This document shows, one piece after another, positions 1 to 10,506 of a stretch of 64,000 nucleotides of DNA. Location of the stretch: positions 186,001 to 250,000 of the forward strand of contig JAWKHX010000007.1 of the NCBI GenBank assembly GCA_041394605.1, in the 5' to 3' direction. Positions within the stretch are counted from its first letter, which is position 1, and the number at the start of each line of letters is the position of its first letter. Source of the DNA: UBA668 sp041394605. GTDB taxonomy: Bacteria; Actinomycetota; Acidimicrobiia; Acidimicrobiales; Ilumatobacteraceae. The notes beneath the pieces were generated by a model. It was not told the DNA's origin. It did no database searches and saw nothing but the letters and a program-made list of their open reading frames with translations. Both the position numbers and the translations under genes were made by a program.

Positions 1-358
1 CGCCGACGTGTCCGAAGGTTCCAATGGCCTGTGCTGCGGGGTCCCAGGTGGTGCCGTAGAGGAAGATGAGCAGCACGGTCGAGTGGTGCTCGACGTCCTC
101 GATGTAGATGCAGTCGTTGCGGAGCACGAACGTGCCGGCAAGCTCTGAGAGCAAGGTGTCGTAGTTGCCGTCAGGGCGCGGGTGGGACTCGCGGATGAGT
201 GGTCCTTCGACGCTGGGGAGCACGGGCTCGACGTCGGTGATCGGGACGGTCACCTCGGCGGTGCTCGCGGCCTGGGTTCCCGAGGTGCCGCTGTCGTCGC
301 ATCCGGCCGCCGTAAGCAGTAGGACGCCCGTCACGGTGAAACAGGCGGTTCGCTTCAC
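1..358 (-). CDS. Putative lipoprotein, 3' end beyond window
   Basis: Reading leftwards from a GTG at 358, the frame stays open to the window edge (119 codons). The N-terminus is a short basic, hydrophobic signal ending in LLLTAAGC, a good lipobox, followed by a Ser/Thr-rich linker; this indicates a lipid-anchored protein on the outer face of the membrane. The mature part carries no domain I recognise. Its start overlaps the stop of the MttB-family gene by 4 bp (GTGA), so the two are probably translationally coupled. Function unknown. Confidence 0.7.
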   Translation of the reverse strand, partial: MKRTACFTVTGVLLLTAAGCDDSGTSGTQAASTAEVTVPITDVEPVLPSVEGPLIRESHPRPDGNYDTLLSELAGTFVLRNDCIYIEDVEHHSTVLLIFLYGTTWDPAAQAIGTFGHVG

Positions 359-1860
359 CCCGCCAGCTTCGCGTACTCCTCCAGGCGGTGGGCCACGAAT
401 GCCTCCAGCGCTTCGTCGATCGCGGGGTCCAGCGGGGGCTGTTCGTAGCGCTCGAGCAGCGCGGCGGCGACACCGGCGGCGCGCTCGGCGGCCTCGGGGC
501 GGCCGTCCTCCACCCAGCGTTCGAAGTTGCGGCGGTCGCTGAGCAGGGGTTGGTAGAAGGCGTGCTCGTAGCGCTCCAGCGTGTGCGCGGCGCCGAAGAA
601 GTGGCCGCCGTGGCCGACGCCGGCGATGGCGTCCAGGCCCAGCGCGTCCGCGGACGTGTCGATCGGTTGCAGCCACTCGGCCAGGATCTGCAGCACCTCG
701 GCGTCGGCGATCAGCTTCTCCACGCTGGCCGTCAGCCCGCCCTCCAGCCAGCCGGCGGCGTGGTACACGAGGTTGGCCCCGCCCATCACCGCACCCCACA
801 GCGACAGCACGCTCTCGTACCCGGCCTGGGCGTCCACCGAGTTGGCGGACGTGGTGCTGGAGGACCGGAACGGCATGGCGTAGCGCCGGGCCAGCTGGCC
901 GCCCGCCTGCGCGGCCTTCATGTACTCCGGCGTGCCGAACGCCGGGGCACCGGACCGCAGGTCCACGTTGGACGTGAACGAGCCGTACATCACCGGGGCG
1001 CCGGGCCGCACCAGCTGCGCCAGGCAGGTGCCGGCCAGCACCTCCGCGTTCTGCAGCGCCAGCGCGCCCGCCAGTGTCGCGGGCGCCATCGCCCCGGCCA
1101 ACGTGAACGGGGTGACACACACCGCCTGGCCGGCGCCGGCCAGCTCCATCAGGCCCTCGGCCATCGGCACGTCCAGTGTCATCGGGCTGTTCGTGTTGAT
1201 GATCGCCATCAGCGCCGGCTCGGCGGCCAGGCCGTCGCGGTCGGTCCCCAGCGCGATGGCCGCCATGTCGATGCAGTCGGCGGTGCGGTCGCGGCCCAGC
1301 GGGTAGGCCTGCCAGTTGCGGTCGGTGTGGCGGATGAGGTCCAGGCACAACTGGAGGTGGCGGGTCAGCGGCGGCAGGTCCAGCGCCTCGAACGCACCAC
1401 CACCCTCCTGGTGGATCACCGGCAGCATGTGGATGAGGCGCACATAGTCCTGCAGGTCGGCGCGGGTGCCGCTGCGCCGGCCGCGGCCGAGGTCCGACGT
1501 GAAGGCCGGGCCGCCGACCGCGCTGAAGACCACGTGGCGGCCGCCGAACGTCAGCGAGCGCTCCGGGTTGCGGGCCCGCAGCGTGAACTCCGCCGGCACG
1601 GTGGCCAGGCAGTGAGCCACCAGGTCGCCGTCGAGACGCACGATCTCGCCGTCCACCGCGCAGCCGGCGGCGGCGAACAGGGCACGGGCCGGGGCGGACA
1701 GCACCCGCACCCCCATGTCGGCCAGCAGGCGCAGCGAAGCGTCGTGCACGTCGTCCACCTGCTCCGGCCGCAAGGGCTCGGCGAACGGGAACGGGTTCGT
1801 CAGTTGACGGAACGGGGCGGGGTGCGGCCCCTGCCGCCGGGCTCGTTGCCGTTCACGCAC
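355..1860 (-). CDS. MttB-family (trimethylamine methyltransferase-like) protein, non-pyrrolysine
   Basis: A 501-residue protein resembling the MttB superfamily of corrinoid-dependent methyltransferases. The family includes pyrrolysine enzymes acting on trimethylamine and many pyrrolysine-lacking members, some of which demethylate glycine betaine or other quaternary amines. This frame has no internal amber codon, so it belongs to the non-pyrrolysine class. No corrinoid protein or reactivation gene is visible nearby. The start is GTG at 1860: TAGGTT lies six bases upstream on the minus strand, with no Shine-Dalgarno, which fits a leaderless transcript. It diverges from a Rieske oxygenase of the quaternary-amine type, which suggests a shared substrate class. 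The substrate is inferred. Confidence 0.8.
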   Translation of the reverse strand: MRERQRARRQGPHPAPFRQLTNPFPFAEPLRPEQVDDVHDASLRLLADMGVRVLSAPARALFAAAGCAVDGEIVRLDGDLVAHCLATVPAEFTLRARNPERSLTFGGRHVVFSAVGGPAFTSDLGRGRRSGTRADLQDYVRLIHMLPVIHQEGGGAFEALDLPPLTRHLQLCLDLIRHTDRNWQAYPLGRDRTADCIDMAAIALGTDRDGLAAEPALMAIINTNSPMTLDVPMAEGLMELAGAGQAVCVTPFTLAGAMAPATLAGALALQNAEVLAGTCLAQLVRPGAPVMYGSFTSNVDLRSGAPAFGTPEYMKAAQAGGQLARRYAMPFRSSSTTSANSVDAQAGYESVLSLWGAVMGGANLVYHAAGWLEGGLTASVEKLIADAEVLQILAEWLQPIDTSADALGLDAIAGVGHGGHFFGAAHTLERYEHAFYQPLLSDRRNFERWVEDGRPEAAERAAGVAAALLERYEQPPLDPAIDEALEAFVAHRLEEYAKLAG

Positions 1861-1905
1861 CGGGGCAACCTAACATCGGCGCGAACCGGCCAAGGGAGGC
1901 CCCCG

Positions 1906-3048
1906 ATGGTGTACACGCCCACCCGCGGCGACCTGCCACCCCGCCTCGGCCCCGAGGTGCAGCAGGTGCCCGACTACGGCCCGCGCGTCATGCCGCGGGA
2001 CGGCTACACGGATCCGATGCAGTTCGAGTTGGAGCGCCACAAGGTGCTGCGCACCCACTGGTTGATCGCCTGCCGCAGCAGCGACATCGCCAACCCGGGC
2101 GACTGGACCAGCTACGAGGGCCACGGCGAGACCGCCGTGATCGTCCGCCAGGCCGACGGCAGCGTGAAGGGCTTCCACAACGTGTGCCGCCACCGCGGCC
2201 CAGCCATCGTCACCGAGTGGAGCGGGTGCGGTTCCCGCCGGTTCACCTGCCCGTACCACGGGTGGGTGTACGACACCACCGGCAAGCTGGTCGGTGTGCC
2301 GGAGCGGGAGGACTTCGACCCCGTCCACCTCGCCGGCGTGCGCTCCCCCGAGGTGGCCGCGGAGGAGTGGGGCGGCTGGGTGTGGATCAACCTCAGCGGG
2401 CCGGACGCGCCCACCACGCTGGCGGAGGCGCTGGGGGCGGAGATCATGGCCGACCTCGGCGCCTTCCGCATGGAGGACATGGTGGTCCACGCCGTGGCCA
2501 CGTGGGACGTGCCGGTCAGCTACAAGGCCGTCGTCGACGGCTTCAACGAGGTGTACCACACCACCGAACTGCACCGGGTTCCGCCCGAGTTCACCAAGGC
2601 CGCCCGCGGCACCAGCTTCCACTTCAGCGGCGACAACTACATGCAGTTCGTCCCCCGCTACCAGCACCTCGACGAGTTGCACGAGACCTGGGACCACCAC
2701 CGCTACGCCATCTGCCACTACGTGGCCTTCCCGAACACGGTGTTCAACTGCAACCCGCGCCATGTGCAGCTGTTCCGGCCGATCCCGATCACGGTGGACA
2801 GCACCCGCTTCGAGTGCTGGGAGCTGATCTACCCGGGCGACCCGGCGGACCCCGAGTACGCCCAGTACCTCGCGGCCACGATGGAGCACTGGGAGGAACT
2901 GCAGCGGGTCGTCGGCGAGGACATCGGGATCTACCAGCAGCTCGAACGGACCAAGCGGTCACCCGCGTACGTGGAGCACATCCTCTCCGAGCGGGAGTGC
3001 AAGATCGCCCGCTACCACGAGACGATGGCCCGCAAGATCAGCGAGTAG
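1906..3048 (+). CDS. Rieske non-heme iron oxygenase, alpha subunit (quaternary-amine type)
   Basis: A 380-residue ring-hydroxylating-type oxygenase. The Rieske [2Fe-2S] ligands are C94, H96, C115 and H118 (CRHRGP and CPYHGW). The catalytic iron motif is E215-x2-H218-x4-H223 within DGFNEVYHTTELH. Most family members have Asp as the bridging residue; Glu at this place is, from memory, typical of carnitine (CntA) and glycine-betaine oxygenases. Start is the ATG at 1906, preceded by AAGGGAGG. No reductase partner is encoded here, so one must be supplied elsewhere. It is divergent from the MttB-family gene with a 45-bp gap. Likely role: oxidative N-demethylation or C-N cleavage of a quaternary amine. 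Family is firm; substrate is inferred. Confidence 0.88.
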   Translation: MVYTPTRGDLPPRLGPEVQQVPDYGPRVMPRDGYTDPMQFELERHKVLRTHWLIACRSSDIANPGDWTSYEGHGETAVIVRQADGSVKGFHNVCRHRGPAIVTEWSGCGSRRFTCPYHGWVYDTTGKLVGVPEREDFDPVHLAGVRSPEVAAEEWGGWVWINLSGPDAPTTLAEALGAEIMADLGAFRMEDMVVHAVATWDVPVSYKAVVDGFNEVYHTTELHRVPPEFTKAARGTSFHFSGDNYMQFVPRYQHLDELHETWDHHRYAICHYVAFPNTVFNCNPRHVQLFRPIPITVDSTRFECWELIYPGDPADPEYAQYLAATMEHWEELQRVVGEDIGIYQQLERTKRSPAYVEHILSERECKIARYHETMARKISE

Positions 3049-3730
3049 CCGGCCCGGCCGACCCCGTCAGCCCGGCCAGCTCCACGGCGCGGGCGAACAC
3101 CGCATCGAGCATCGGCTCGGTCAGGCGGCCAGTGAACGTGTTCTGCTGGCTGGGGTGGTAGCTGCACAGCAGGGTCCAGCCGTTCGGCGCGGCGACCTCC
3201 ACGGCGTGGCCGAACTTCGGGCGCGGGCGTACGCCCAGTTCGCTGCACGCCGCCTCGTAGGCGAACCCGCCCAGGCAGACCACCACCTTCACCCCCTTCA
3301 GCAACGTCAGCTCGCGCTGCAGGAACGGGCGGCACTCGTCGCGCTCAGCCGGCAGCGGCTTGTTGTCCGGCGGTGCGCACTTCACCGCCGCGGTCACCCA
3401 GGCGCCAGTCAGCACCAGCCCGTCGTCGGCGCTCACCGAGGTCGGCTGGTTGGCCAGGCCGGCGCGGTGCATCGCCCGGTACAGCCAGTCGCCGCTGCGG
3501 TCGCCGGTGAACACCCGCCCGGTTCGGTTGGCGCCGTGCGCCGCCGGGGCCAGCCCGAGGACCAGCACGCCGGCCTTCGGGTCGCCGAAGCCGGGCACGC
3601 CGCGCCCCCAGTAGGTGTCGGCCCGGTACGCCGCCCGCTTCTCCACCGCCACCTGCTCCCGCCACGCCACCAGGCGCGGGCAGGCACGGCACGCGCACAC
3701 CTCCTTGCGCAGCCGGACGAGCGAATCCAC
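3038..3730 (-). CDS. Uracil-DNA glycosylase, family 5 (UDGb)
   Basis: A 230-residue protein that removes uracil and other deaminated bases from DNA in base excision repair. The active-site stretch GLAPAAHGANRTGR and the downstream HPS segment (SYHPSQQNTF) match family 5 enzymes. N-terminal cysteines (CACRAC) fit the Fe-S cluster of family 4/5 UDGs. The start is GTG at 3730: minus-strand TACTGT lies seven bases upstream, leaderless style. An alternative GTG at 3739 would overlap that hexamer. The 3' end overlaps the Rieske gene by 11 bp, tail to tail. Confidence 0.88.
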   Translation of the reverse strand: MDSLVRLRKEVCACRACPRLVAWREQVAVEKRAAYRADTYWGRGVPGFGDPKAGVLVLGLAPAAHGANRTGRVFTGDRSGDWLYRAMHRAGLANQPTSVSADDGLVLTGAWVTAAVKCAPPDNKPLPAERDECRPFLQRELTLLKGVKVVVCLGGFAYEAACSELGVRPRPKFGHAVEVAAPNGWTLLCSYHPSQQNTFTGRLTEPMLDAVFARAVELAGLTGSAGPATR

Positions 3731-3737
3731 GCCCAGC

Positions 3738-3747
3738 ACAGTAGGTT
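3738..3747. promoter_or_regulatory. Overlapping divergent leaderless -10 elements
   Basis: TACTGT on the minus strand (3743-3738) is placed 7 nt from the UDG start, and TAGGTT on the plus strand (3742-3747) is placed 10 nt from the phosphatase start. The two hexamers share two bases, so RNA polymerase probably cannot occupy both at once. Predicted from spacing only. Confidence 0.5.
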
Positions 3748-3757
3748 CGGGGCTGCG

Positions 3758-4408
3758 ATGGCGCGAACGAAACCCACCCAACCGCCGCCCACCCTGGTCC
3801 TGCTGGTCCGCCACGGGCAGACCCCCACCACGGGCAAGGTGCTGCCCGGCCGGGCACCCGGCCTGCACCTGGCCGACGCCGGCCTGCAACAGGCCGAGCG
3901 GGCGGCCGCCCGGATCGCCGAGCTCTCCAAGGTGGACGCCATCTACGCGTCGCCGCTGGAGCGGGCGCGGGAAACCGCCGCACCCATCGCCGCCGCCCGC
4001 GGCATGAAGGTGAAGGTGGACAAGGGGCTGCTGGAGTGCGACTTCGGCGAGTGGACCGGGGCGGAGCTGAAGAAGCTGATGAAGCTGCCCGAGTGGGGCA
4101 CCGTGCAGCGGGCGCCGAGCACGTTCACGTTCCCCGGCGGCGAGAGCTTCACGGCCATGCAGACACGCATCGTCAGCGCGGTGGACCGGCTGCGCGCCGC
4201 CCACCCCGGTGGCGTCGTCGTGTGCGTGTCCCACGCCGACCCGATCAAGGCGCTCGTCGCCCACGCCATGGGCACCCACATCGACCTGTTCCAGCGCATC
4301 GTCATCAGCACGTGCAGCGTCACCGCCATCGCCTACGGCATGGGGGCGCCCGTCGTGCTCACCGTCAACTCCACGGGCGGCTCGCTGGCCGAGCTGCGCC
4401 CGTCCTGA
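3758..4408 (+). CDS. Histidine phosphatase family protein (MSMEG_4193-type phosphomutase)
   Basis: A 216-residue cytoplasmic protein of the phosphoglycerate mutase/histidine phosphatase superfamily. The catalytic RHG motif lies in LLVRHGQTPTTGK near residue 18, the second catalytic His in VCVSHADPIK near residue 155, and ASPLERARET supplies phosphate-binding arginine. It is the first gene of a trio with DUF3090 and SCO1664-type genes, a grouping conserved in actinobacteria. The substrate is unknown. The ATG start at 3758 has no Shine-Dalgarno and a TAGGTT hexamer 10 nt upstream. Confidence 0.85.
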   Translation: MARTKPTQPPPTLVLLVRHGQTPTTGKVLPGRAPGLHLADAGLQQAERAAARIAELSKVDAIYASPLERARETAAPIAAARGMKVKVDKGLLECDFGEWTGAELKKLMKLPEWGTVQRAPSTFTFPGGESFTAMQTRIVSAVDRLRAAHPGGVVVCVSHADPIKALVAHAMGTHIDLFQRIVISTCSVTAIAYGMGAPVVLTVNSTGGSLAELRPS

Positions 4409-4420
4409 GGCCCGGTCGGG

Positions 4421-4930
4421 ATGAGCGTGTACTACGACTTCGACGAGGTGGATGCCTTCACCGTCGGCGCGGTCGGGGAACCGGGGTCGCGGGTGTTCTA
4501 CCTGCAGGCACGTCGCGGCGGCACGAGGGTCACGGTGAAGTGCGAGAAGCAGCAGGCCTCGGCGATCGCCGACTACCTGCGGCGGGTGCTCAACGACCTG
4601 CCGGCGCCGTCCTCCAAGCCGGTGCCGGCAGCGATGGAACTGGCCACACCGGTGGACGCGGCGTTCATCCTCGGCCCCGTCGGCCTCGGTTACGACCGCT
4701 CCAACGACATGGTGCTCCTCCAGTTGGAAGAGGTCGTGGACGTGAACGAGGAGGGCGAGCCGCTGGACCCGGACGCCGAGCGCGGCCACGTCCGCGTGTT
4801 CCTCACCCGCAGCCAGGCGGCGGCGTTCTGCGAGCACACCGAGGAAGTGGTGGCGGCGGGGCGGCCGGCCTGCCGCTGGTGCACACGCCCGATGGACCCG
4901 GCCGGCCACATATGCCCACGGATGAACTGA
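4421..4930 (+). CDS. DUF3090 family protein
   Basis: A 169-residue protein recognisable as DUF3090. It begins with MSVYYDFDEVDAFTVG, the typical aromatic/acidic opening, and ends in a small zinc-ribbon-like cluster: CRWCTRPMDPAGHICPRMN, with two Cys-x-x-Cys-like pairs. It lies 12 bp after the histidine phosphatase and overlaps the next gene by 19 bp, so the three are almost certainly one transcript. Molecular function is unknown for the family; the C-terminal Cys cluster suggests metal binding. Confidence 0.88.
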   Translation: MSVYYDFDEVDAFTVGAVGEPGSRVFYLQARRGGTRVTVKCEKQQASAIADYLRRVLNDLPAPSSKPVPAAMELATPVDAAFILGPVGLGYDRSNDMVLLQLEEVVDVNEEGEPLDPDAERGHVRVFLTRSQAAAFCEHTEEVVAAGRPACRWCTRPMDPAGHICPRMN

Positions 4931-5622
4931 GCCGGCTGGCACTCCTGCAGTGCGCCGACCTCGAGATCGAGGGGCGCATGCCGTGGAGCAGCAACGCCAC
5001 GTACCTCGTGAACCTCGTGGCCGACGGCGAGCACGTGGGCCAGGCGATCTACAAGCCGCTACGCGGCGAGCGCCCCCTGTGGGACTTCGAGCCCGGCCTG
5101 CACCGCCGCGAGGTGGCCGCCTACGAGCTGAGCCGGGCGATGGGCTTCGACCTCGTGCCGCCGACGATCCTGCGCGACGGCCCGGTGGGCGAGGGCAGCC
5201 TGCAGTGGTTCATCGACGCGGACCACCAGCAGCACTACTTCACGCTGTACGAGACCCGGCCGGACCTGCACCACGCGCTGTCCCGCATCGCCGTGTTCGA
5301 CGTGGTGGCCAACAACACGGACCGCAAGAGCGGGCACGTGCTGTTGGATGCCGACGACCACACCTGGGGCATCGACCACGGCCTGTGCTTCGCCGCCGAC
5401 TTCAAGCTGCGCACCGTGGTGTGGGAGTTCGGTGGCGAGGAGATCCCCGCCGAGTACCTGGCGGCGGTGGAGGACGTGGCGGAGACCGTGCCGCTGGCCG
5501 TCACCACCCTGCTCACGGACGAGGAAGTGGACGCGATGCTGGGGCGGGCCCAGTGGCTGCTGCAGCACCGCACGTTCCCGGTGGACTCCAGCGGGCGGCG
5601 TTACCCCTGGCCGCTCGTCTGA
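4912..5622 (+). CDS. SCO1664 family protein (kinase-like fold)
   Basis: A 236-residue protein of the SCO1664 family, distantly related to phosphatidylinositol 3/4-kinase-like folds. A conserved lysine-type segment (GQAIYKPLRGERPLWDF) lies near residue 45, and catalytic-loop-like segments (DVVANNTDRKSGHVL then WGIDHGLCF) lie near residues 125-160, resembling a D-x4-N plus DHG metal-binding arrangement. It completes the phosphatase/DUF3090/SCO1664 trio. Start is the ATG at 4912, inside the end of DUF3090. Whether it phosphorylates a protein or a small molecule cannot be read from sequence. Confidence 0.85.
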   Translation: MPTDELSRLALLQCADLEIEGRMPWSSNATYLVNLVADGEHVGQAIYKPLRGERPLWDFEPGLHRREVAAYELSRAMGFDLVPPTILRDGPVGEGSLQWFIDADHQQHYFTLYETRPDLHHALSRIAVFDVVANNTDRKSGHVLLDADDHTWGIDHGLCFAADFKLRTVVWEFGGEEIPAEYLAAVEDVAETVPLAVTTLLTDEEVDAMLGRAQWLLQHRTFPVDSSGRRYPWPLV

Positions 5623-5718
5623 GCCGCGCCGGCGTGGGGCCCGCCACGGGCTGCGTCACACACTCGTCATAAAGTTGAGTGGTAGCGGTTCAGGTTTCCT
5701 GCCCGTACCCTTCGGCAC

Positions 5719-8034
<2,316 letters not shown>

Positions 8035-8046
8035 CAGGCTGAGGCG

Positions 8047-9033
8047 GTGAGCCCTGCTACTTCGCTGGACGAGTTGATCCACCGCGCCGACCTCGACGGG
8101 CTGGTGCGGTGGATCGACTCGCTCACCAGCGCGCAGGACTGGGAGGGGCTGCTGCAGGCGCGGGACCGCGCCCGCCACGCCGTGCACACCGGCCGGCAGC
8201 TGTGGCCGGCGGCGACGCTGGCCGAGTACCGGCTGGCGCTCTGGGCACCGGCCGAGTGGGCGGCGAAGGTGCTCGACGAGGAGAGTGGCCGGTTCTCCAT
8301 CGGCCCGCTCACCGAGGTGGCCGCGCAGCACCACACCTATGCCGATCTGGCTGCGGTGGTGCCGCCGGGGCCGAAGCTCGGGTTCGTGGCGCATGAGCGG
8401 GCGCTGCGCGGCGAGGCAATTCCCGCGGACGCGCCGAACCCACTGGAGATCCCGTTCGAGGTGCAGCCGTGGGAGCCGTCGTACGCCCTGGCTACGTACT
8501 CCGACGAGGGCCTCGACGCCCCTGCCCCACCCCTGCCTCCGGCATCGTCATTCCGTCACGTGGAGATCCACCGACGGGCGGCGACGGTGGACGACACCTC
8601 GGTGACGCTGGCCGTGCGGCAGCTGTTCGACACGTGGACCGCGGCCTCCAACGGCCGTGTGGATGTGGTGTGCGTGGAGGGCTCGGCGGAGATGGCCGTG
8701 CGGGCGCTGGGCGTCCGCCACCCTGGCCTGGCGGAGCTGCCCGCCGCGGACGCGTTGGCCTGGCTGGCCTGGGCTGGCGCCAGTGGTGGCGCCCGTGGCC
8801 GCCGCCGTGGTGCCAGCACCGGCCGGTTCGCGACCTGGTGGCTGTTGGCGGCACTCGGCGATGTGCTGGACGAATGGCCGGTCCAGCCCGGCGAGCTGCA
8901 CGCCCTGGCGGACGACCTGCGCTGGTACTGGTGGGACAGTGGCGAGCCCGCGCTCGGCTGGGCCGTCCAGCTGGCCGTCGAGGACCCGGGCGAGGGCTAC
9001 GCCTGGGCCATCAGCGCCCACGACGCCGCCTAG
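8047..9033 (+). CDS. Hypothetical protein, 328 aa
   Basis: I do not recognise a family. The 328-residue product has an N-terminal helical part (about 1-90) with paired Leu/Trp positions, a Pro/Ala linker near residues 155-165, and a C-terminal Trp-rich part (RWYWWDSGEPALGWAVQ). There are no signal peptide or membrane segments, so it is probably cytoplasmic. The GTG start at 8047 is 12 bp after lon, on the same strand, so it is probably co-transcribed with the protease. Codon use matches its neighbours, which supports real coding. Confidence 0.72.
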   Translation: MSPATSLDELIHRADLDGLVRWIDSLTSAQDWEGLLQARDRARHAVHTGRQLWPAATLAEYRLALWAPAEWAAKVLDEESGRFSIGPLTEVAAQHHTYADLAAVVPPGPKLGFVAHERALRGEAIPADAPNPLEIPFEVQPWEPSYALATYSDEGLDAPAPPLPPASSFRHVEIHRRAATVDDTSVTLAVRQLFDTWTAASNGRVDVVCVEGSAEMAVRALGVRHPGLAELPAADALAWLAWAGASGGARGRRRGASTGRFATWWLLAALGDVLDEWPVQPGELHALADDLRWYWWDSGEPALGWAVQLAVEDPGEGYAWAISAHDAA

Positions 9034-9165
9034 GTCCGGCGGCGTTCCGGCCTGGGCGGGCCGGGGTGTCCGGTGTGCGTCCGTTCAACTCAGTTCGATT
9101 TCGATTGGCGCCGTGGCGCCAATTTCGAGGTTCGCGCCACGCAGCGACGGGCGTACCATTCGCCG

Positions 9166-9837
9166 ATGGGGCTCGATGCAGACCTCACTGCGTATTACGA
9201 CGCAGAGGCCCTGGCGGGTGTTCGCGGCACGGTCGACGCCATGCGACTCGGCATTCGGACTCGCTTCGCGGACCTCCTTCGCCGGGAAGGCAGACACCGC
9301 CTGGTCGACATCGGCGCAGGACCTGGGACCGACACGGTGGCCTTCCACCACGACGGCGTCGACGCCGTTGGTGTCGACCTGTCACCGGCCAATGTGGTCA
9401 CGATGTGTGGGCGCGGCGCGATGGGGGCTGCAGGCTCGCTCTACGCACTGCCGTTTCCAGACGCCGTGTTCGATGCGCTCTGGACGATGAGCACCTTCGT
9501 CCACGTACCGCACGACCGCTTCGACGAGGCGATGGGTGAGCTCGTCCGGGTCGTGGCACCCGGCGCTCCGCTCGCCATCGGCACCTGGGGCGGGCACGAC
9601 TTCGAAGGCGTGCCGGAGTTCGGTGACCTCCGCCCGTACCGGTTCTTCTCGCTCGCCACCCACGCCCGCTGGCGCACCATGCTCGAGCGCAACGGAACGC
9701 TCGAGCACTTCGAGACCTTCCCGCCATCCCAGCCTGGCGGCTGGGAGTACCAGTACGCCGTGCTTCGCGCCGACCACCGGGGGACCAAGGACACGCCGGA
9801 CTTCGATCAGCGGGAACTCAGACCCGGGAGACGTTGA
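9166..9837 (+). CDS. Class I SAM-dependent methyltransferase
   Basis: A 223-residue Rossmann-fold methyltransferase. Motif I is VDIGAGPGTDT near residue 47, an acidic post-I strand follows (AVGVDLSP), then ALPFPDAVFDALWTMSTFVHV as motif II/III. It resembles UbiE/type 11 methyltransferases; the substrate is unknown. The ATG at 9166 follows TACCAT by six bases, with no Shine-Dalgarno. The upstream DNA (9080-9165) and early codons are less GC-rich than the neighbours, which may reflect acquisition. The 3' end overlaps the convergent vapC by 20 bp. Confidence 0.82.
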   Translation: MGLDADLTAYYDAEALAGVRGTVDAMRLGIRTRFADLLRREGRHRLVDIGAGPGTDTVAFHHDGVDAVGVDLSPANVVTMCGRGAMGAAGSLYALPFPDAVFDALWTMSTFVHVPHDRFDEAMGELVRVVAPGAPLAIGTWGGHDFEGVPEFGDLRPYRFFSLATHARWRTMLERNGTLEHFETFPPSQPGGWEYQYAVLRADHRGTKDTPDFDQRELRPGRR

Positions 9838-10204
9838 CCGCACTGGGGTGGCCCTCGAGCAGCGCGGCCAGGTCGTCGGGGTCGCTGGTGAGGACCACCG
9901 CGGTTCGGAAGGCTGCGGCGAACGCGGCGACAACTGCATCGGTGGCGCTGATCGTCGCCGCCCGACCGGTCGAGGTGCGCAGGTGGGCCGCCGCCCGAGC
10001 GTGAGCTTCCGTCACCGGCCGAACCTGGCACAGGCTGATCAGCTTGTTCTCAGCGTGGTCACGGCGATGATCACCCGTGAGCGCCTCCGCCAGCACCACG
10101 GAGGGGATCTGGGGCGGCCACTCCCCACGGCGCCGCAGCTCGGCCAGCCGGGCTCGCTGGCCGGCCAGGGCGGTCACTCCCCCGCTGTCGAGCACGAGGG
10201 TCAT
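9818..10204 (-). CDS. vapC: PIN-domain ribonuclease toxin (VapC-like)
   Basis: A 128-residue PIN domain. The opening VLDSGGVTAL supplies the first acidic residue, VLAEALTGD the second (Glu), and ATDAVVAAFA with LTSDPDDL the C-terminal acidic residues that bind Mg2+. VapC toxins cleave tRNA or rRNA when the antitoxin is lost. The start overlaps the antitoxin stop (ATGA), the usual toxin-antitoxin arrangement. The RNA target cannot be predicted. Confidence 0.85.
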   Translation of the reverse strand: MTLVLDSGGVTALAGQRARLAELRRRGEWPPQIPSVVLAEALTGDHRRDHAENKLISLCQVRPVTEAHARAAAHLRTSTGRAATISATDAVVAAFAAAFRTAVVLTSDPDDLAALLEGHPSAVNVSRV

Positions 10205-10470
10205 GCGCTGCGCCGCCGACGCTTCGAGGTTGGCCGAGGCGCCGGGGCAAGCACCTGGTCGGCCCACTCGGCAGCTGCGGCCGCCTCGTCGTCTGGAATC
10301 GGGCCGAGGTCGGCCTCCAACTGCGCGAGGTAGGCGTCGAGCGCCTCGATCTTGGCGCGGCGGTCCAGCTCCTCCAGCAGGGCGGCCGTCGCCACTCGCG
10401 ACACGTTCAACCCGGCTGCCCGGGCGCCCGCCACCACGTCGTCCGGAACCGTGATGTTCACCCTCGCCAT
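10201..10470 (-). CDS. vapB: VapB-like ribbon-helix-helix antitoxin
   Basis: An 89-residue protein whose first ~40 residues (MARVNITVPDDVVAGARAAG) form a ribbon-helix-helix DNA-binding domain, followed by an acidic toxin-binding tail and a basic end. It neutralises and co-represses with the PIN toxin encoded immediately downstream. Start is the ATG at 10470: minus-strand TATGGT lies six bases upstream. The palindrome ATGCGCAT at 10469-10476 overlaps that start and could be its own operator. It diverges from the clpP operon; antitoxins of this kind are typical Clp or Lon substrates. Confidence 0.82.
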   Translation of the reverse strand: MARVNITVPDDVVAGARAAGLNVSRVATAALLEELDRRAKIEALDAYLAQLEADLGPIPDDEAAAAAEWADQVLAPAPRPTSKRRRRSA

Positions 10471-10506
10471 GCGCATACCATACACATCGATCCGCCGCAT
10501 GCCCCG

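Noticed and set aside
355..1860. Pyrrolysine-containing trimethylamine methyltransferase
   Set aside because: No in-frame amber codon; the frame is open through the whole family length.
388..3048. Fusion of an N-terminal extension to the Rieske oxygenase
   Set aside because: The first ~506 codons run antisense to the MttB-family gene; the ATG at 1906 has a Shine-Dalgarno and starts a normal-length enzyme.
5661..5681. HspR (HAIR) box upstream of lon
   Set aside because: The expected CTTGAGT-N7-ACTCAAG is not present; CACTC-N11-GAGTG has opposite half-site order and only 5-bp arms.
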